Shown in pieces: positions 37,714 through 48,217 of a DNA stretch of 64,000 nucleotides. The position numbers were made by a program, and so were the translations under genes. The stretch's first letter is position 1. Every line of letters starts with the position of its first letter. The stretch is from Diphasiastrum complanatum (Eukaryota; Streptophyta; Lycopodiopsida; Lycopodiales; Lycopodiaceae): the NCBI GenBank assembly GCA_029204225.1, contig CM055094.1, positions 9,839,234 through 9,903,233 on the forward strand, read 5' to 3'. The notes under the pieces are model-generated. The model was not told the origin of the DNA. It saw only the letters and a list, made by a program, of their open reading frames with translations, and ran no database searches.

Positions 37714-38240
37714 GAGATCGAGTCGATGAGGCAAAACGAGGCATGGACATTAGAGTCACTGCCAGAAAACAGAAAAGTAGTCGACTGCAAGTGGGTCTAC
37801 AAGAAAAAGCTGAAATCAAATGGCACTATTAGCTGCTACAACTGCAATCAGCTGGATATGCAAAAAACAAACCTTGGTAGTTCAATCCTCTTGCGAAGCT
37901 GAGTATGTCGCAGCCTCGAAAGTGGCGAATGAGATAGTGTGGCTACAAATGATGTTGGAGGCAATCAGGATAAAACAAGAAGGACCAAGCATGATGATGA
38001 TGGACTCTCATAGTGCCATCTATCTGTCCCAAGACCTCGTCTTCCATTCCAAGACAAAGCACATACCTCTGAAGTACCATCACGTTCGAGATTTGATCTC
38101 GAAAGGAGAGCTCTAGGTCCAGTATATTAAATCAAAAAATATGATTGTAGATCTGCTCACGAAACCGCTCGACAAGCCACTCTTTGCCAAGCAAAGAAGA
38201 GCAATTGGATTAAATGAACAAAGCTGCAGGGTTCAAGAGG
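37714..38240 (+). pseudogene. Start of RT joined to RNase H (RT body deleted)
   Basis: RT opens with MRQNEAWTLESLPENRK and DCKWVYKKKLKSNGTI, then switches at about 37823 to RNase H (TAISWICKKQTLVVQSSCEA, DLVFHSKTKHIPLKYHH). About 600 residues of RT and the start of RNase H are absent. Confidence 0.8.
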
Positions 38241-38243
38241 GAG

Positions 38244-38540
38244 TGTCAGAAATGGTGAACTCTTGCAACTTTCTTGCAGCATGAACAAGAAACGAAAAGT
38301 CAAACAAGAACAATTCGTGATAGTCAACGTCCCTTGACTAGAAGCACGAACGATTCGCGAATTATTCGTGGATCGTAAACACACCTCCAGGACCGCAAAC
38401 CGCAAAGGGATGCAAACGAAAAACTACAAAACAAACGAAGAAGAATCTGTCATGCTGCCAGCTGGCAGCTCAACGGGCTTCACGCCCAGCTAAAATGAAT
38501 AGCAATGATGAAGACTAACTAACTAGTTGATTAGCATTAG
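38244..38540 (+). repeat. 3' LTR of the copia, truncated
   Basis: TGTCAGAAATGGTGAACTCT onwards matches 34512-34805 and stops inside GACTAACTAACTAGTT...TTAG, where gypsy RT sequence begins. Confidence 0.8.
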
Positions 38541-39390
38541 CAAAATCAAGAATGAAGATCCTATAATAGTTAGCATGACCCACAAAAATGTAGACCTCGC
38601 GGATCGTCCCCGGTGGTGGTAGATCAATAATGATTTTGATCTTTGATAGATCTATGGCAATCCCGTGTCTTGACACTATATGGTCGAGTATCAAGCCATG
38701 TGTCACCCAGAATTGACATTTTTCTGGATTCAGGGAGATTTGGTATTCGCGGCATTTTTGTAGCACCTTGTCCAAATTGGATAAGTGTTCTGAATCTAGT
38801 CCATGCACGCACAAATCGTCCAAAAAAATTTCCAGAAATTTTTGCAAATAATCTTTGAATGTCGCCCGCATGACTCGCTGGAAAGTGCTTGGGGCATTGC
38901 AAAGTCCGAATGGCATCACTTTATAGGCATAAGTTTCCCATTCCGTGGCAAATGTTGTCTTGTGCTGGTCCTGGGGGGCTATTTTCACCTGGTTGTAGCC
39001 GCTGAAGCTGTCCAGAAAATTGTAGGCTTCGTCGCCAGCTACTCTATCAAGGACACTTTCCATAAAAATTAAAGGGAAATGGTCCTTTTTGGTGACTGCA
39101 TTAAGCGCCTTCAGGTCTACACAGATCCGCATTTTGCCATTCTTCTTGGGTACTATAACTATTGGTGATACCCATTCTGTGTGCTCGATTTCGTAAATGA
39201 AATCTGCGTCCATCAACTTTTGCAACTCTTGATTGATCGGTTCTATATAATTTGGGTTGCAGTGGTAGTAATGGCTCACCTTGGGGACTGCTCCATCCAC
39301 CAAGGGTATGGTATGTTGGACTACTGTTGGCGGAATGCCCTTCAGATCACTATGGCTCCAGGCAAAACAGTCCTTATATTCCACCAACAA
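38541..39390 (-). pseudogene. Gypsy reverse transcriptase
   Basis: The frame (to 38515) encodes VSPIVIVPKKNGKMRICVDL, KKDHFPLIFMESVLDRVAG, FSGYNQVKIAPQDQHKTTFA, VMPFGLCNAPSTFQRVM and FLDDLCVHG (residues 189-197, the catalytic Asp pair kept as FLDD). The following thumb region ends in IREVYIFVGHANYYRIF; the last residues are foreign LTR sequence. Upstream the frame continues through a stop (LLVEYKDCFAWS is preceded by stops near 39410). Confidence 0.85.
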
Positions 39391-39686
39391 GGATCGTAGT
39401 CTCTTGAACTACGTGGGTGTTAACTGCTCTCCCACATGCACTATCCTTTCTTCTTCTCCTAATTCCACAAGATTCATCGGTTGTGTATGCGCAGGTCCCT
39501 CGAAGACTTGTTCGCTGGTGTCTGACTTTGATCAGGTTCTTGTTGGGCTTGCGGCATCATGATTACCACGTCGTCCAATGTATGATTCTTGAAAGTATCA
39601 GGCATCTTGTAAACTGGAGCTCGTCAAGATTCCTCTTTCAGCATATTGATCTTAACCTGACTGGTCATTTTTTTATTTTTTGTCAC

Positions 39687-40907
39687 CTATGTAGAAGATG
39701 ACGTTGTATCTGAGTCCAACTTGATTGACTTTAAGGAATCCAACACCTTCTTTTTGCTCTTTTTTGTCATTTTGGTGGGTTCATCCTTGTTGTCTTTCTT
39801 CAGGACTGTTGTGGGTAGGTCACTCCATCGGATCACCTGGTTGTAGCGTTGCTTCAACTGATTCTTCTTATTCACATGTGCCTTGGGTGGATCGATCCTT
39901 GAAACTTTCGCCATAGCAGACTTTTGTGGTGGTTGAGCTGGTACCTTCTTGGTTCCATAACAATCTGGGTCCATGTGGTGTAGGACCTGTTCATCAGTTA
40001 GCTCAACCTCCTTATTATAAGTTAGAGCATGTTGCCAAGGGACTAGATCATCGTCCACTGTGTTCTCAATAGGATCCGCTGACAGCCATGCCACGTTTAT
40101 CATATTCACCCCAAATGTGATTGGTGTGTCCATAGTGTAACATTTGGGTGAAGATGTACTCGGTTCTGGATCTGATTCATATTGACATGTCTGGCATTCA
40201 ATAGTTGCTAATGCATCTATCCATCTCATGACATCCGTCTCTGAATGATAGTGACCTCCCTTGGCTGGCCTTGGGCGATCAATCATATAATCTGTCGTGG
40301 ATGATCCGTCATCAGCCTTGGGTGCAATAGGTTTCACCACCCATGTGGTTGGATCAACCTTTACAGCCCATTCTCTGTTCTCAAAGGTGAGTTTCCATGT
40401 ACCCCAGTTGTGTACTACTTGTGCAGTCCTCAACCATGGTCTTCCCAGTAAAACTCGGTATGCAGATGGAGATTCATGTATATCCATGACCACAAAAGTA
40501 ATCACAAACTGCATGTCTGTTATCTTTATGGGAATATCGACAACTACACCTGCTTGTGGTGCAATCCGCAGTAGTTCTCCAAGTGGTAGACTAACATGGC
40601 TTGACAACAAAAGTGTGAGCCTTTCAATGCATGGTTCCTCAAGCTCCACCATGTGAAAAGGTGGTTCATGTTGGTGCAACCGATCATTCTGATCAATGCG
40701 CAGTGGTGAGCCCGCTTGCGGTTCTCGTTCGACGCCGACTGGAGGTTCTGTGGGATTGTCTCGTTCTTGCTCTTTTTCCTCCTCTTGTGCTTTTTGTACC
40801 CAGTGTCTTATTTTCTGGTACTGTCTTCTCTCTTCCCTCAAATTTGGATATGGCATTGAAGTTGAGGGTTGGTCGTCAGTGACCGATGGTGGTGGTGAGG
40901 GAGCCAC
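39687..40907 (-). pseudogene. Gypsy protease/linker ORF without a visible DTG/DSG
   Basis: 406 codons. Residues about 105-170 resemble the C-terminal half of a retropepsin: VVDIPIKITDMQFVITFVVM, YRVLLGRPWLRTAQVV and WGTWKLTFENREW. The catalytic DTG or DSG that should precede this part is absent, so the protease is probably deleted at its N-terminus. The last 200 residues are polar and Lys-rich with no domain. The N-terminal 60 residues are a charged gag/pro linker (QKAQEEEKEQERD). Confidence 0.65.
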
Positions 40908-41700
40908 TTCCTTCCTCTTCTATGCTCGCATAACAGCTAACACAGGAGCGTAGTCTTGTTGACCTTTCGATGGCATCCCTGCTGGAACTGTTGGTTGTTG
41001 TATGGCAATGATGTTAAGAGGTGCATTGGTTCCAGGTTTAAATGGACAATTCTTGAAACAGTGTCCATAACCGCAATCTCGACAAGAGGTTGTATATTGT
41101 TCCTTGTAGGGCCATTCTACAATCCTGTGTCCTTCGCAGCAGCCGTAATTTCTTCCACCTTGACATTGAGTTTGAGCTGCATAGGCCGAAATATATTCAT
41201 TTATGGCAGTATCCATAAATGGTTCATCTGGTCTGTACCACTGCTACTGCTCAGGCTGAGGTGGCATTTGCATCTCTTGTTTCACTACTGTCAGGATTAC
41301 ATCGGCCACTTGTTGATTGGCTGGCCTTGGTGGAGCAGGTAAGGCCATGTGTTGTGGTTGATTGGGTGCGCCGTACCTTGGTGCCGCGTTAGGTGCCCCT
41401 TGATGATAAGGATAAGAAGTCTGATAAGGACTTCTCTTCTATTGAACAACCCTAGGGTTAAACGGGCAAAATGTCGTATCGTGTGATGTTGCATTGCACA
41501 GATGGCAAAATCTATGTGTCAGTATCAAATTTTGCTTTAGGACTGGACACTCGTTCGTTGTATGGTTTTCGATGCATACTGAACACCATACATTTTCTCA
41601 TCGAGGATACTGTAGCTGGTTTGGTTCTGGTTGATGTGGAGTTACTACTACAGTTCCTTGTAAGGCCTTTAGTTTCTGGTCAAACTGCGTCATAAATTGT
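40908..41700 (-). pseudogene. Gypsy gag zinc-finger region with C-X2-C-X3-H-X4-C spacing
   Basis: 40920-41216 encodes INEYISAYAAQTQCQGGRNY, a degenerate finger (GCCEGHRIVEW) and an intact finger CRDCGYGHCFKNC with three residues between Cys2 and His. Upstream, 41297-41700 gives Pro/His-rich fragments. An inverted, better-preserved copy of this region lies at 42945-43649. Confidence 0.7.
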
Positions 41701-41744
41701 TCCATCTACTATTTGTGTAATTTTGTCATTTGCTCCAACAACAG

Positions 41745-42294
41745 TTATGTGGATAGAGCTGATGCATTTGATGATGATGATGCGATTGAGGGAGTAGGAG
41801 TGTGGGTGGAAGGATATTCGTCGTCAGATCCCCCATCCTCTTCCCTGATGGCATCTTCCATCGCTTCTTGCAGAGTAGTGTAATGCTCCCGTCGTTTCAG
41901 TTCTCTTCTGATGCTTCGTGGTAATCTGGCTAGGAACCACATGATCGAGAGTTAGGACTGCACTGCATTCAGGTCATAGATGTTTGACCCATTCAATATA
42001 GTCCCGGACCCTTTCTCGTTTTCCCATCTTGACTTTGCTCAGCAGGAGAAACGGGTCTTCCAGGAACTTCCTTGGTTTAAAGCGCATAATGAGAGCCGCT
42101 TTAACCGCTTCCCAGGTGAATTCTACTTCCTTTGACAGGTTGAAAAACCAATCATGAGCCACTGCTAGTAGGGACATAGGGAATAACATCAGCTTCTCCG
42201 CACGTGTCCGTTCGTCGTAGATTTCACAAGCTTGCTCATAGATCTGGAGGAATCGGATGGAATCTGATGATCCGTCATATTTTCTTATTTCCAT
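41745..42294 (-). pseudogene. Gypsy gag core
   Basis: 41974-42294 encodes RKYDGSSDSIRFLQIYEQAC, AVAHDWFFNLSKEVEFTWEA and LIMRFKPRKFLEDPFLLL, the retrotransposon gag fold (A..WF......SW..F). 41745-41942 continues in another frame with FLARLPRSIRRELKRRE and an acidic tail. A frameshift or stop separates the two near 41960. Confidence 0.8.
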
Positions 42295-42944
42295 CTATGG
42301 TGCTCTCCAGACTACTTGCAAGGAAGCGACAGGTATTGGTTCCGGTTCTGCCTCTTGTTGCGCAGGTGCTAATCTGGAAAGGTGTGGTGCTTGATTTGCT
42401 ATCCTTCGTGCTATTGATCGTCCCGATCTCAGATTCATCCGATGGTGGATTCCAAAGTGATTGGATCTTGCTTATACAATACGATGCAGTCTGGATCTTC
42501 AAGGATCTGATCGATCTGATCAGCCGAAAGTGAATTTTAGGCCTTTTACGGTGGTTTTTCCATGATAACTTTTTACTCCTTGCACTGATTGACCTGAGGT
42601 TTTGATGGTAGTTGGATCTGATGCAGATCTTTCCACTGATCTTGTCTACAAGGGTTATCTTGTGTGAGGGTTGGGTATGCAAGGGTTCTTTAGTTATTTT
42701 TGCAGGTAAAAAACTTGATATCTTTTAGATCTTTGAGAAGTAGCTCTCGCAAGGTTCACAGTAGCTAGATCTGGGTCAGATCTCACTACAAAATTTTCTG
42801 CAAGAGTTAACTCTCACAAGAAGTAAAAATTTCACTGTCTACGAGGGTTCAAAACCACTTTTTTGACTTGATCTTCACCAGATCTTCACACTAACTCTCG
42901 TAGGCTTCATCACTGATGTAAATTGCCAATAGTATCCTCGACGC
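42295..42944 (-). other. Gypsy gag N-terminus and leader
   Basis: Frames here (42275-42682, minus) give Ser/Ile-rich sequence without a domain, probably frameshifted gag N-terminus and untranslated leader. Repeated phrases such as CTCTCGCAAGG and CTCTCACAAG near 42745 and 42815 suggest internal duplication. No clear primer-binding site. Confidence 0.4.
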
Positions 42945-43649
42945 GAATGGTATTCAGTATGTACATAAAACCATACAACGAACGAGTGCCCGGTCCTAAA
43001 GCAAAATCTGAGACTGACCCATAGATTTTGTCATTTATGCAACACAACATCGCACGATATGGCATTTTGCACATTTAACCCCCATATTGTCCAACAGAAG
43101 ATGAGTCCTTATCAGACTTCTTATCCATATCATCAAAGGGCACCAAATGCGACACCGAGGTACAACACACCGAATACTCAACATCGTATTGCCTTACCTG
43201 CACCACTTGGGCTAGCCAATCAATAAGTGGCCCACGTAAACTTGACAGTAGCAGAACCAGAGATGCCAGTACCACCTCAACCTGAGCAACAACAATGGTA
43301 TGGGCTGGATGGACCATATATGAATCCTACCATAAATGAATATATTGCGGCCTATGCAGCTCAAACTCAACATCAAGGTGAAAGAAATCACGGCTACTAC
43401 GGATGTGAAGGACACATAATTGTTGAATGTCCTTACAAGGGACAATATACATCCTTCTGTCGAGAATGCGATTATGGACACTGCTTCAAGAATTGTCCAT
43501 TGAGACCTGAGACTAGCGCACCATTTAACTTCATTGCAATACAACGAGCAAAAATTCCAGGGGATACCACATGCCCCTGTGTGGACACAACAAGGGCCAC
43601 TACATCCATACTCCTCTTCATGATTGCTATCGGACATAGCACATGACAT
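42945..43649 (+). pseudogene. Inverted copy of the gypsy gag zinc-finger region
   Basis: The plus strand matches the reverse complement of about 40960-41600 (for example CATACAACGAACGAGTG and ACATAATTGTTGAATGTCC). 43227-43646 encodes GPYMNPTINEYIAAYAAQTQ, GCEGHIIVECPYKGQYTSF and CRECDYGHCFKNC. This copy keeps Cys where the minus copy has Trp, so it is less decayed. It is not connected to other gypsy genes. Confidence 0.7.
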
Positions 43650-43664
43650 CTCATTTGACTACTT

Positions 43665-44047
43665 TACGCTCACATTTCATTCAAAAAAATGTGCATTTAT
43701 AGGAAATTCTAGCTATTACATATTTACTTAATTGACTACTTTTCTTTTACATATGTCACATCTCATTTATACATATGTGCATTTATAAGTGGTCCTTGCC
43801 ATCACATATTGACTACTCAATTTATTTGAGATCCTGACATATACATATGTCACATCTTATTTGAAAATATGTGCATTTATAAGAAGTCTCTCTCACATTC
43901 ACATATGTCACATCTCATTTAAGAATAGTCCTTGTTACCAATATATTGACTACTCAATTTGGTAATTATATTGTTTTACATTCACATATGTCACATCCTA
44001 TTTAAAAATATGTGCATTCATATTGAAAAGTCCTTTATATCACATAG
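43665..44047 (+). repeat. Degenerate tandem repeat, about five units of 60-90 bp
   Basis: A core CACATATGTCACATCTCATTT, often followed by AATATGTGCATTTATA and ATTGACTACTCAATTT, recurs at about 43672, 43750, 43843, 43901 and 43982. Unit length varies by loss of internal pieces. The core contains the palindrome ACATATGT. Confidence 0.75.
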
Positions 44048-44673
44048 TAATTGTGAAGAGAGAAAACATGAATGTGGCATGTTGTGGTTGGCTAAGAAAA
44101 GCTTGATTATAAGCCATAGCAGGGGCTAAACATACTTTCAATATGAGCCATCCATCTCCAATTGCTACATCATGTATTTGTCAATCGATGACTCGTTACT
44201 GCCTTGTCCCACAATTTATCGCCCCCATGGCTCAAAATGCTACTATCCTCAAAGGATAACTAGCATGTTGGCACCCTCCTGATAATCAATGGCAATGGAA
44301 CTTCTATATGCGCATTTATAAGAATGCTCAAATATATCACATATATTTGCCTTCTTCATAAACAATGGCACGTCCTTAAGATAAGTTAACCAATGATAAT
44401 GTTGTAGGTCACCAAAATGTTGTAGAAGAGTGTAAGGGGATGAGCCCTCGCATCTCAGAAGCATGTAAAGAATGGGCCCTGATCATGATGCATTCATTAG
44501 GAAAAATATGGGCTCAAAATGGGCCCTTTAAGAAGTTTGACTTTAGAGAGAGGTTATGTAGAGAGAGAATAAAAACCAGTAACAATCGGTTGCTATTTTT
44601 GAGTTTCTGGTTATGCCCGCATTTTAACTACTATGGTTTACTAGCTCTAACTTCAAGCATTAATTAGTTAAGT
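44048..44673. other. Non-coding region
   Basis: Only short frames without recognisable domains (for example 44440-44667, plus). Nothing further is supported. Confidence 0.35.
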
Positions 44674-45237
44674 GTGCTTGTAATAACGAAAGACGAAATG
44701 TCTCAGCATGTTTCATTTGAGTTGATTGTTGTGATGAAACTTGATGAATCTGAAATCATCAAAGGTCAAAAGTTGGAATGGTTGAGTATCATTTTAATGA
44801 GCAAAGTATCAAATGATCACACATTTAGTGTTCAATCAGAAAATCATATATGGTGGATAGCAGCATTCCAGGTACTTTTCTATGACATGTTTTCTATTAC
44901 AATTATATTACTTATGATTTGGATAAATAACTAACAAAGTACATTGTTACTTGCTTTGTTACAGGATTTGAAAGAAAACTATGGAGTTCTATCGTGGATA
45001 TTTTCACGTACAAATAATGGAAAGATCATAAAAGAACATATGGATGGTCAAAAACTTACTGTGGAAAATCATGGTAGTTTTCAAATTCAATATCACCTTG
45101 TTGGTGGTTTAAAAACATTGAAATTCATGTATAATATTTTTCATAGGGCAACATCTAAGCATCAATGTATTTACTGCATGAAAGATTGCTATGATATGAA
45201 TTTGTGCATCATTAATTTCAACATTAATAATACCTAA
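44674..45237 (+). pseudogene. Two-exon coding fragment of unknown family with a CxxC motif
   Basis: Exon 1 (open from 44674 to 44871, donor CAG|GTACTT) and exon 2 (44965-45237, acceptor GCTTTGTTACAG) join in phase. The product reads ...IIKGQKLEWLSII, ENHIWWIAAFQ then DLKENYGVLSWIF, GSFQIQYHLVGGLKTLKFMY, TSKHQCIYCMKDCYD. The block with 'K.L..MY....ATS...C.YC' is reminiscent of a region seen in uncharacterised transposon-associated proteins of animals and plants, but I cannot name the family. The end is a stop at 45235; upstream exons are unknown. Confidence 0.4.
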
Positions 45238-45528
45238 AATGAAAGCACACTTGCTGGAAAATTCAAATCTACATAAGATTTGATATACACATGAATAAGC
45301 TGTAAAAAGCATCACAAATTGGCTTCCTAGGACAATTCTCCATAAAGCCGAAAAAAAATTCAAGAGAAATGGATCTTAGCAACATGCAAATGGAAACCAG
45401 GATAGTACACCCACTTTCCATCTTGCTATCCACTTTAAGAGAATTCCAATTGATCCACGCCAAAATTTTGATGAAAAGTAGCACTTCTCCAAGTTCTCCA
45501 ATCTTCGTAAGCCTTGCTCTGATACCAA
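45238..45528 (-). other. Copia leader and primer-binding site
   Basis: The minus strand reads TTGGTATCAGAGCAAGG at 45512-45528, directly inside an LTR edge at 45529. The rest of this segment would be the 5' leader of that copia; no gag is visible before the neighbouring gene fragment. Confidence 0.6.
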
Positions 45529-46060
45529 TGTAAGAGTTGCCTCCTCAAGATCCTGCTTACAATGCGCAAAAATAGAGAAAACATTGTTGGAGAAAACTCC
45601 CAAGCAAGTTGAAGCAACTAATCAATCTCTAGAAGCTTCACCCCCAAGCAAAGAAATAGGAAGCAAGGGAGCAGAGATAGATCCTGACAATGAATCAACC
45701 CACTGATGGTGTAGTAGGGCGAGTTTGGCCTCCTTATATAAGGCTTAGAACCACCTGTGCATATAGCAATGCAAGGTCCCAACTCCCCTATACATAGATC
45801 ATTCTAGAATAGAGTCTTTATGCATGGATTCTCTATTCATATAATTGCTATTAATACTCTACACATGCATATACGGTCCCACACATTGTACTAACTCAAA
45901 TTCGTGAGTCCGGGCCTCGCAAGGTTATTAATCACTTGCGGGTCACGTCCAGTATGACGAGGCATAACTAGTAAGCTTGATTCACTAGAGTGTCGGAGAT
46001 CCAAGTCTAGGACTATATTGAATCCTATGTTCAGGATGTGGACATGACAAACAAGATGAC
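45529..46060 (-). repeat. Copia 5' LTR (partial or solo with leader)
   Basis: Starts TGTAAGAGTTGCC next to the primer-binding site. The palindromic CCTTATATAAGG at about 45731 is its likely TATA box. The outer end is uncertain (near 46060). No partner LTR in the window. Confidence 0.5.
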
Positions 46061-46084
46061 ATAACAAAAGCATCATTTGAGAGT

Positions 46085-46345
46085 TGTTCATCAACACCAT
46101 CTTCATCAATAGTTAGGTTGGTTTGCTTTTGACCTTGATCTCTCTTCTAACAAATCACCAACAAAATGCGCTTTGACTCCACAATAGAAGCATTCTAACT
46201 TTCACCTATCTTTCTTCTTACCATCAAAAGTAGAAGGATCACCTTGATCTTGAGTGACTCTCCGTTTGTCTCCTCTCAGCCTTTGCCTTTTGAAGGTTGG
46301 TCCTAAATTGCTCAAGAAGCTGCCCACTCTTTTTATCTTCGGAAC
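46085..46345 (-). pseudogene. Copia gag fragment with a damaged zinc knuckle
   Basis: The minus strand encodes STFDGKKKDR, then a stop, then LECFYCGVKAHFVGD, i.e. C-X2-C-X4-H with the last Cys lost, followed by LLEERS. Upstream reads LKRQRLRGDKRRVTQDQ. It lies on the outer side of the neighbouring LTR and so belongs to another element. Confidence 0.5.
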
Positions 46346-47015
46346 TTTATGAAAAATAAAAAAAATTGTGTATTTTACGATGCACTTATGCTTAACATGG
46401 TTACAACATATGAGAATCTTAGAATATACAACTCATGTGAGAATCTTATATTGAGCATGGCTAAAGCAGTTGAAAAAAAATGTTTATAAAAAATATCTAA
46501 AGATAAATACTCATGTTCAGCATAAATAATTCATTTACAATCTGAAAGATAAACATACCATATCTCTAAACAAGATAGAAAATCTTAAACTTGTGCTCTT
46601 GCCAAATATGATGTATTCTCTTTTTTACACCCAGATTGCACTAATGCCAAGACCAAAATCGACGACGCTACTTGATCTCGCATATCAGAAATCTCAATCT
46701 CCGAGAGACAATAGACTTTATGCCTGCAACCCTCTTCATGAGCACCCATCGCCTCTTCCAACACCTGTTACCATGAGTAATAATGATTTTGAAACGATAA
46801 TGCCTCATTGTACCACCATGTAGCAGGTTTCACCAGCCAAAAATTGCCCCAAATTTGGCCCTACGATACCCAAATGGCAAATGTAACCCATCGCTAGATC
46901 ACCCGCACTCCACTCGATGGAATGGTGATGAAAACTCCCCAAATGTGTTTCTCCTTGCTCAGTGTCGCTCTGTCCGCTAGATGGGAAGTGCATTTAAAGG
47001 ACCCGATTTTTAAAG
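46346..47015. other. AT-rich spacer with no recognised gene
   Basis: The plus frame 46593-46823 (76 residues, Pro/Thr-rich) matches nothing known to me. The last 180 bases probably belong to the gypsy fragment that follows. Confidence 0.35.
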
Positions 47016-47515
47016 TCACATTTCTTCATTAAAAAAGACTTCAAAGCGAAGCTTCAGTTCATTTTGCAAGGGCATTTTCGGGAAGTGCCTAACTAAGGCT
47101 AGAGAGCACATTTTTTGGCCATCCTTTTGCCAAAGTGACCCCTGAAAGTATGGGGAACTTTTGTGATGTACCACAAAAAATTTTGAAAGGAAATCTGCTA
47201 TGACAGAGTTGTGTGTACTCCTATCACTAAAGAGCTCTAGAGGACAGCCGAAACGAACTATAACATGTTCATATAGAAATTTTGTGCTAGAACGAGCGCC
47301 ACCATTGCGAACAGCCCTTGCTTCAACCCATTTGGTGCAATAGTCCGTAGCTACTATAATGTAACGAGATTGTGTGTGCCGAGCAGCAGGACTAATAGGT
47401 CCGACATAATCAATCCCCCATTTTTGGAAAGCTTGATCAGTGGTTACAAGGTGTAAAGGCATGTAGTCGGTCTTTTGAAAGCGTTTTGTGCGTTGGCAGA
47501 CATCTGAATTGTTTT
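47016..47515 (-). pseudogene. Gypsy integrase core fragment
   Basis: The frame 47016-47462 encodes MPLHLVTTDQAFQKWGIDYV (first catalytic Asp), ATDYCTKWVEARAV, LYEHVIVRFGCPLELFSDRS (second Asp) and FFVVHHKSSPYF. After this it diverges (SLWQKDGQKMCSLA), so the third catalytic acid is not present. Upstream to 47515 CQRTKRFQKTDY is the end of the integrase zinc region. The gypsy sequence ends where a copia LTR begins. Confidence 0.75.
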
Positions 47516-48010
47516 TCGTTCGCGATCAATTTGATTTCGCTTCAGCAATGTCAATATCAAAGCTCGTTCAAGTTTCGTTTCGCTTCTCTTTATTTTGTCC
47601 AGTTTCGTTTCATTTCATTTCATTTCGTTATAGAGCCTGATTGATATTTGTAATTTGCGTTCGACATTTTTTGCATCAGCGGTATCATAGCCGCCTGTCA
47701 TAGTCTGACATAGCCACAAAGCTATCAGATCCAGGAGGCTAAGCATTCAAACAAAGAACCATCAACAAGTAAGAACACAATTCACAACAATGGCTTCAAT
47801 AAGTATCACACAATCCAAGATCTGTACAATCTTCAATTCATCAGGATCTAACTTCCTAGCATGGAAGGTTAAGACCTCGATGATACTAAAGGGAGAAGGA
47901 TTATCTCCCTAGGTAGATGGAACCAAGGAGATGCCTACAACTACAAACAAGAAGCTACGCGAATGGAGAGAGAAGAATGACAAGGCAGAGTGGAAAAATC
48001 TGGTTCTTTT
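47516..48010 (+). mobile_element. 5' fragment of a copia: LTR end, primer site, gag start
   Basis: LTR end with TTTCGTTTCG/TTTCATTTCA arrays (to TTTTTTGCA at 47675), then AGCGGTATCATAGCC (47678-47692) at the primer-binding position, then gag from ATG 47790: MASISITQSKICTIFN, FLAWKVKTSMILKGEG, a stop, then KKLREWREKNDKAEWK. It stops at about 48010. Same LTR family as the inverted fragment at 20.2-20.5 kb. Confidence 0.7.
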
Positions 48011-48217
48011 AAACAACCGTTCGATTTTTAGTTTTTTTATTAACAACTTGACTTAGGGCCTCTAATGTCATTTTAGTGTTTTTAAGCTCTTAGTCACTTA
48101 TTCCAGTTCTACAAGTTCTACAAAATTAATTTGCGTCCTCATTGGGTTGGGCTTAGCCAATAGTACTTTAGTGGCAAGACCCACTAAGTGCCCAACAATA
48201 TCCCCCACCTAAATAGG
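48011..48217 (-). repeat. Partial LTR and polypurine tract of a minus-strand element
   Basis: On the minus strand CCTATTTAGGTGGGGGATAT (polypurine tract, 48198-48217) precedes TGTTGGGCACTTAGTGG, an LTR start (plus-strand end CCCAACA at 48197). The LTR is cut at about 48010 by the copia fragment. Confidence 0.6.

Larger units (their letters stand above)
34512..38540 (+). mobile_element. Copia retrotransposon lacking most of its RT
   Basis: 5' LTR 34512-35248, primer-binding site from 35249, gag, protease, integrase, the first RT residues, RNase H, polypurine tract (CAAGAGGGAG before 38244) and a 3' LTR cut at about 38540. It is inserted into LTR C of the array. The RT body including YVDD is deleted at about 37823, and there are several stops. 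Confidence 0.85.
38541..42944 (-). mobile_element. Gypsy-type LTR element, gag to RT, ends missing
   Basis: Minus-strand gag (41.7-42.3 kb), zinc-finger region (40.9-41.7 kb), protease-like ORF (39.7-40.9 kb) and RT (38.5-39.4 kb) in normal order. RNase H, integrase and both LTRs are not present; the RT is cut where the copia LTR begins. RT and protease style resemble the Athila/Tat side of plant gypsy elements, by eye only. Confidence 0.75.
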
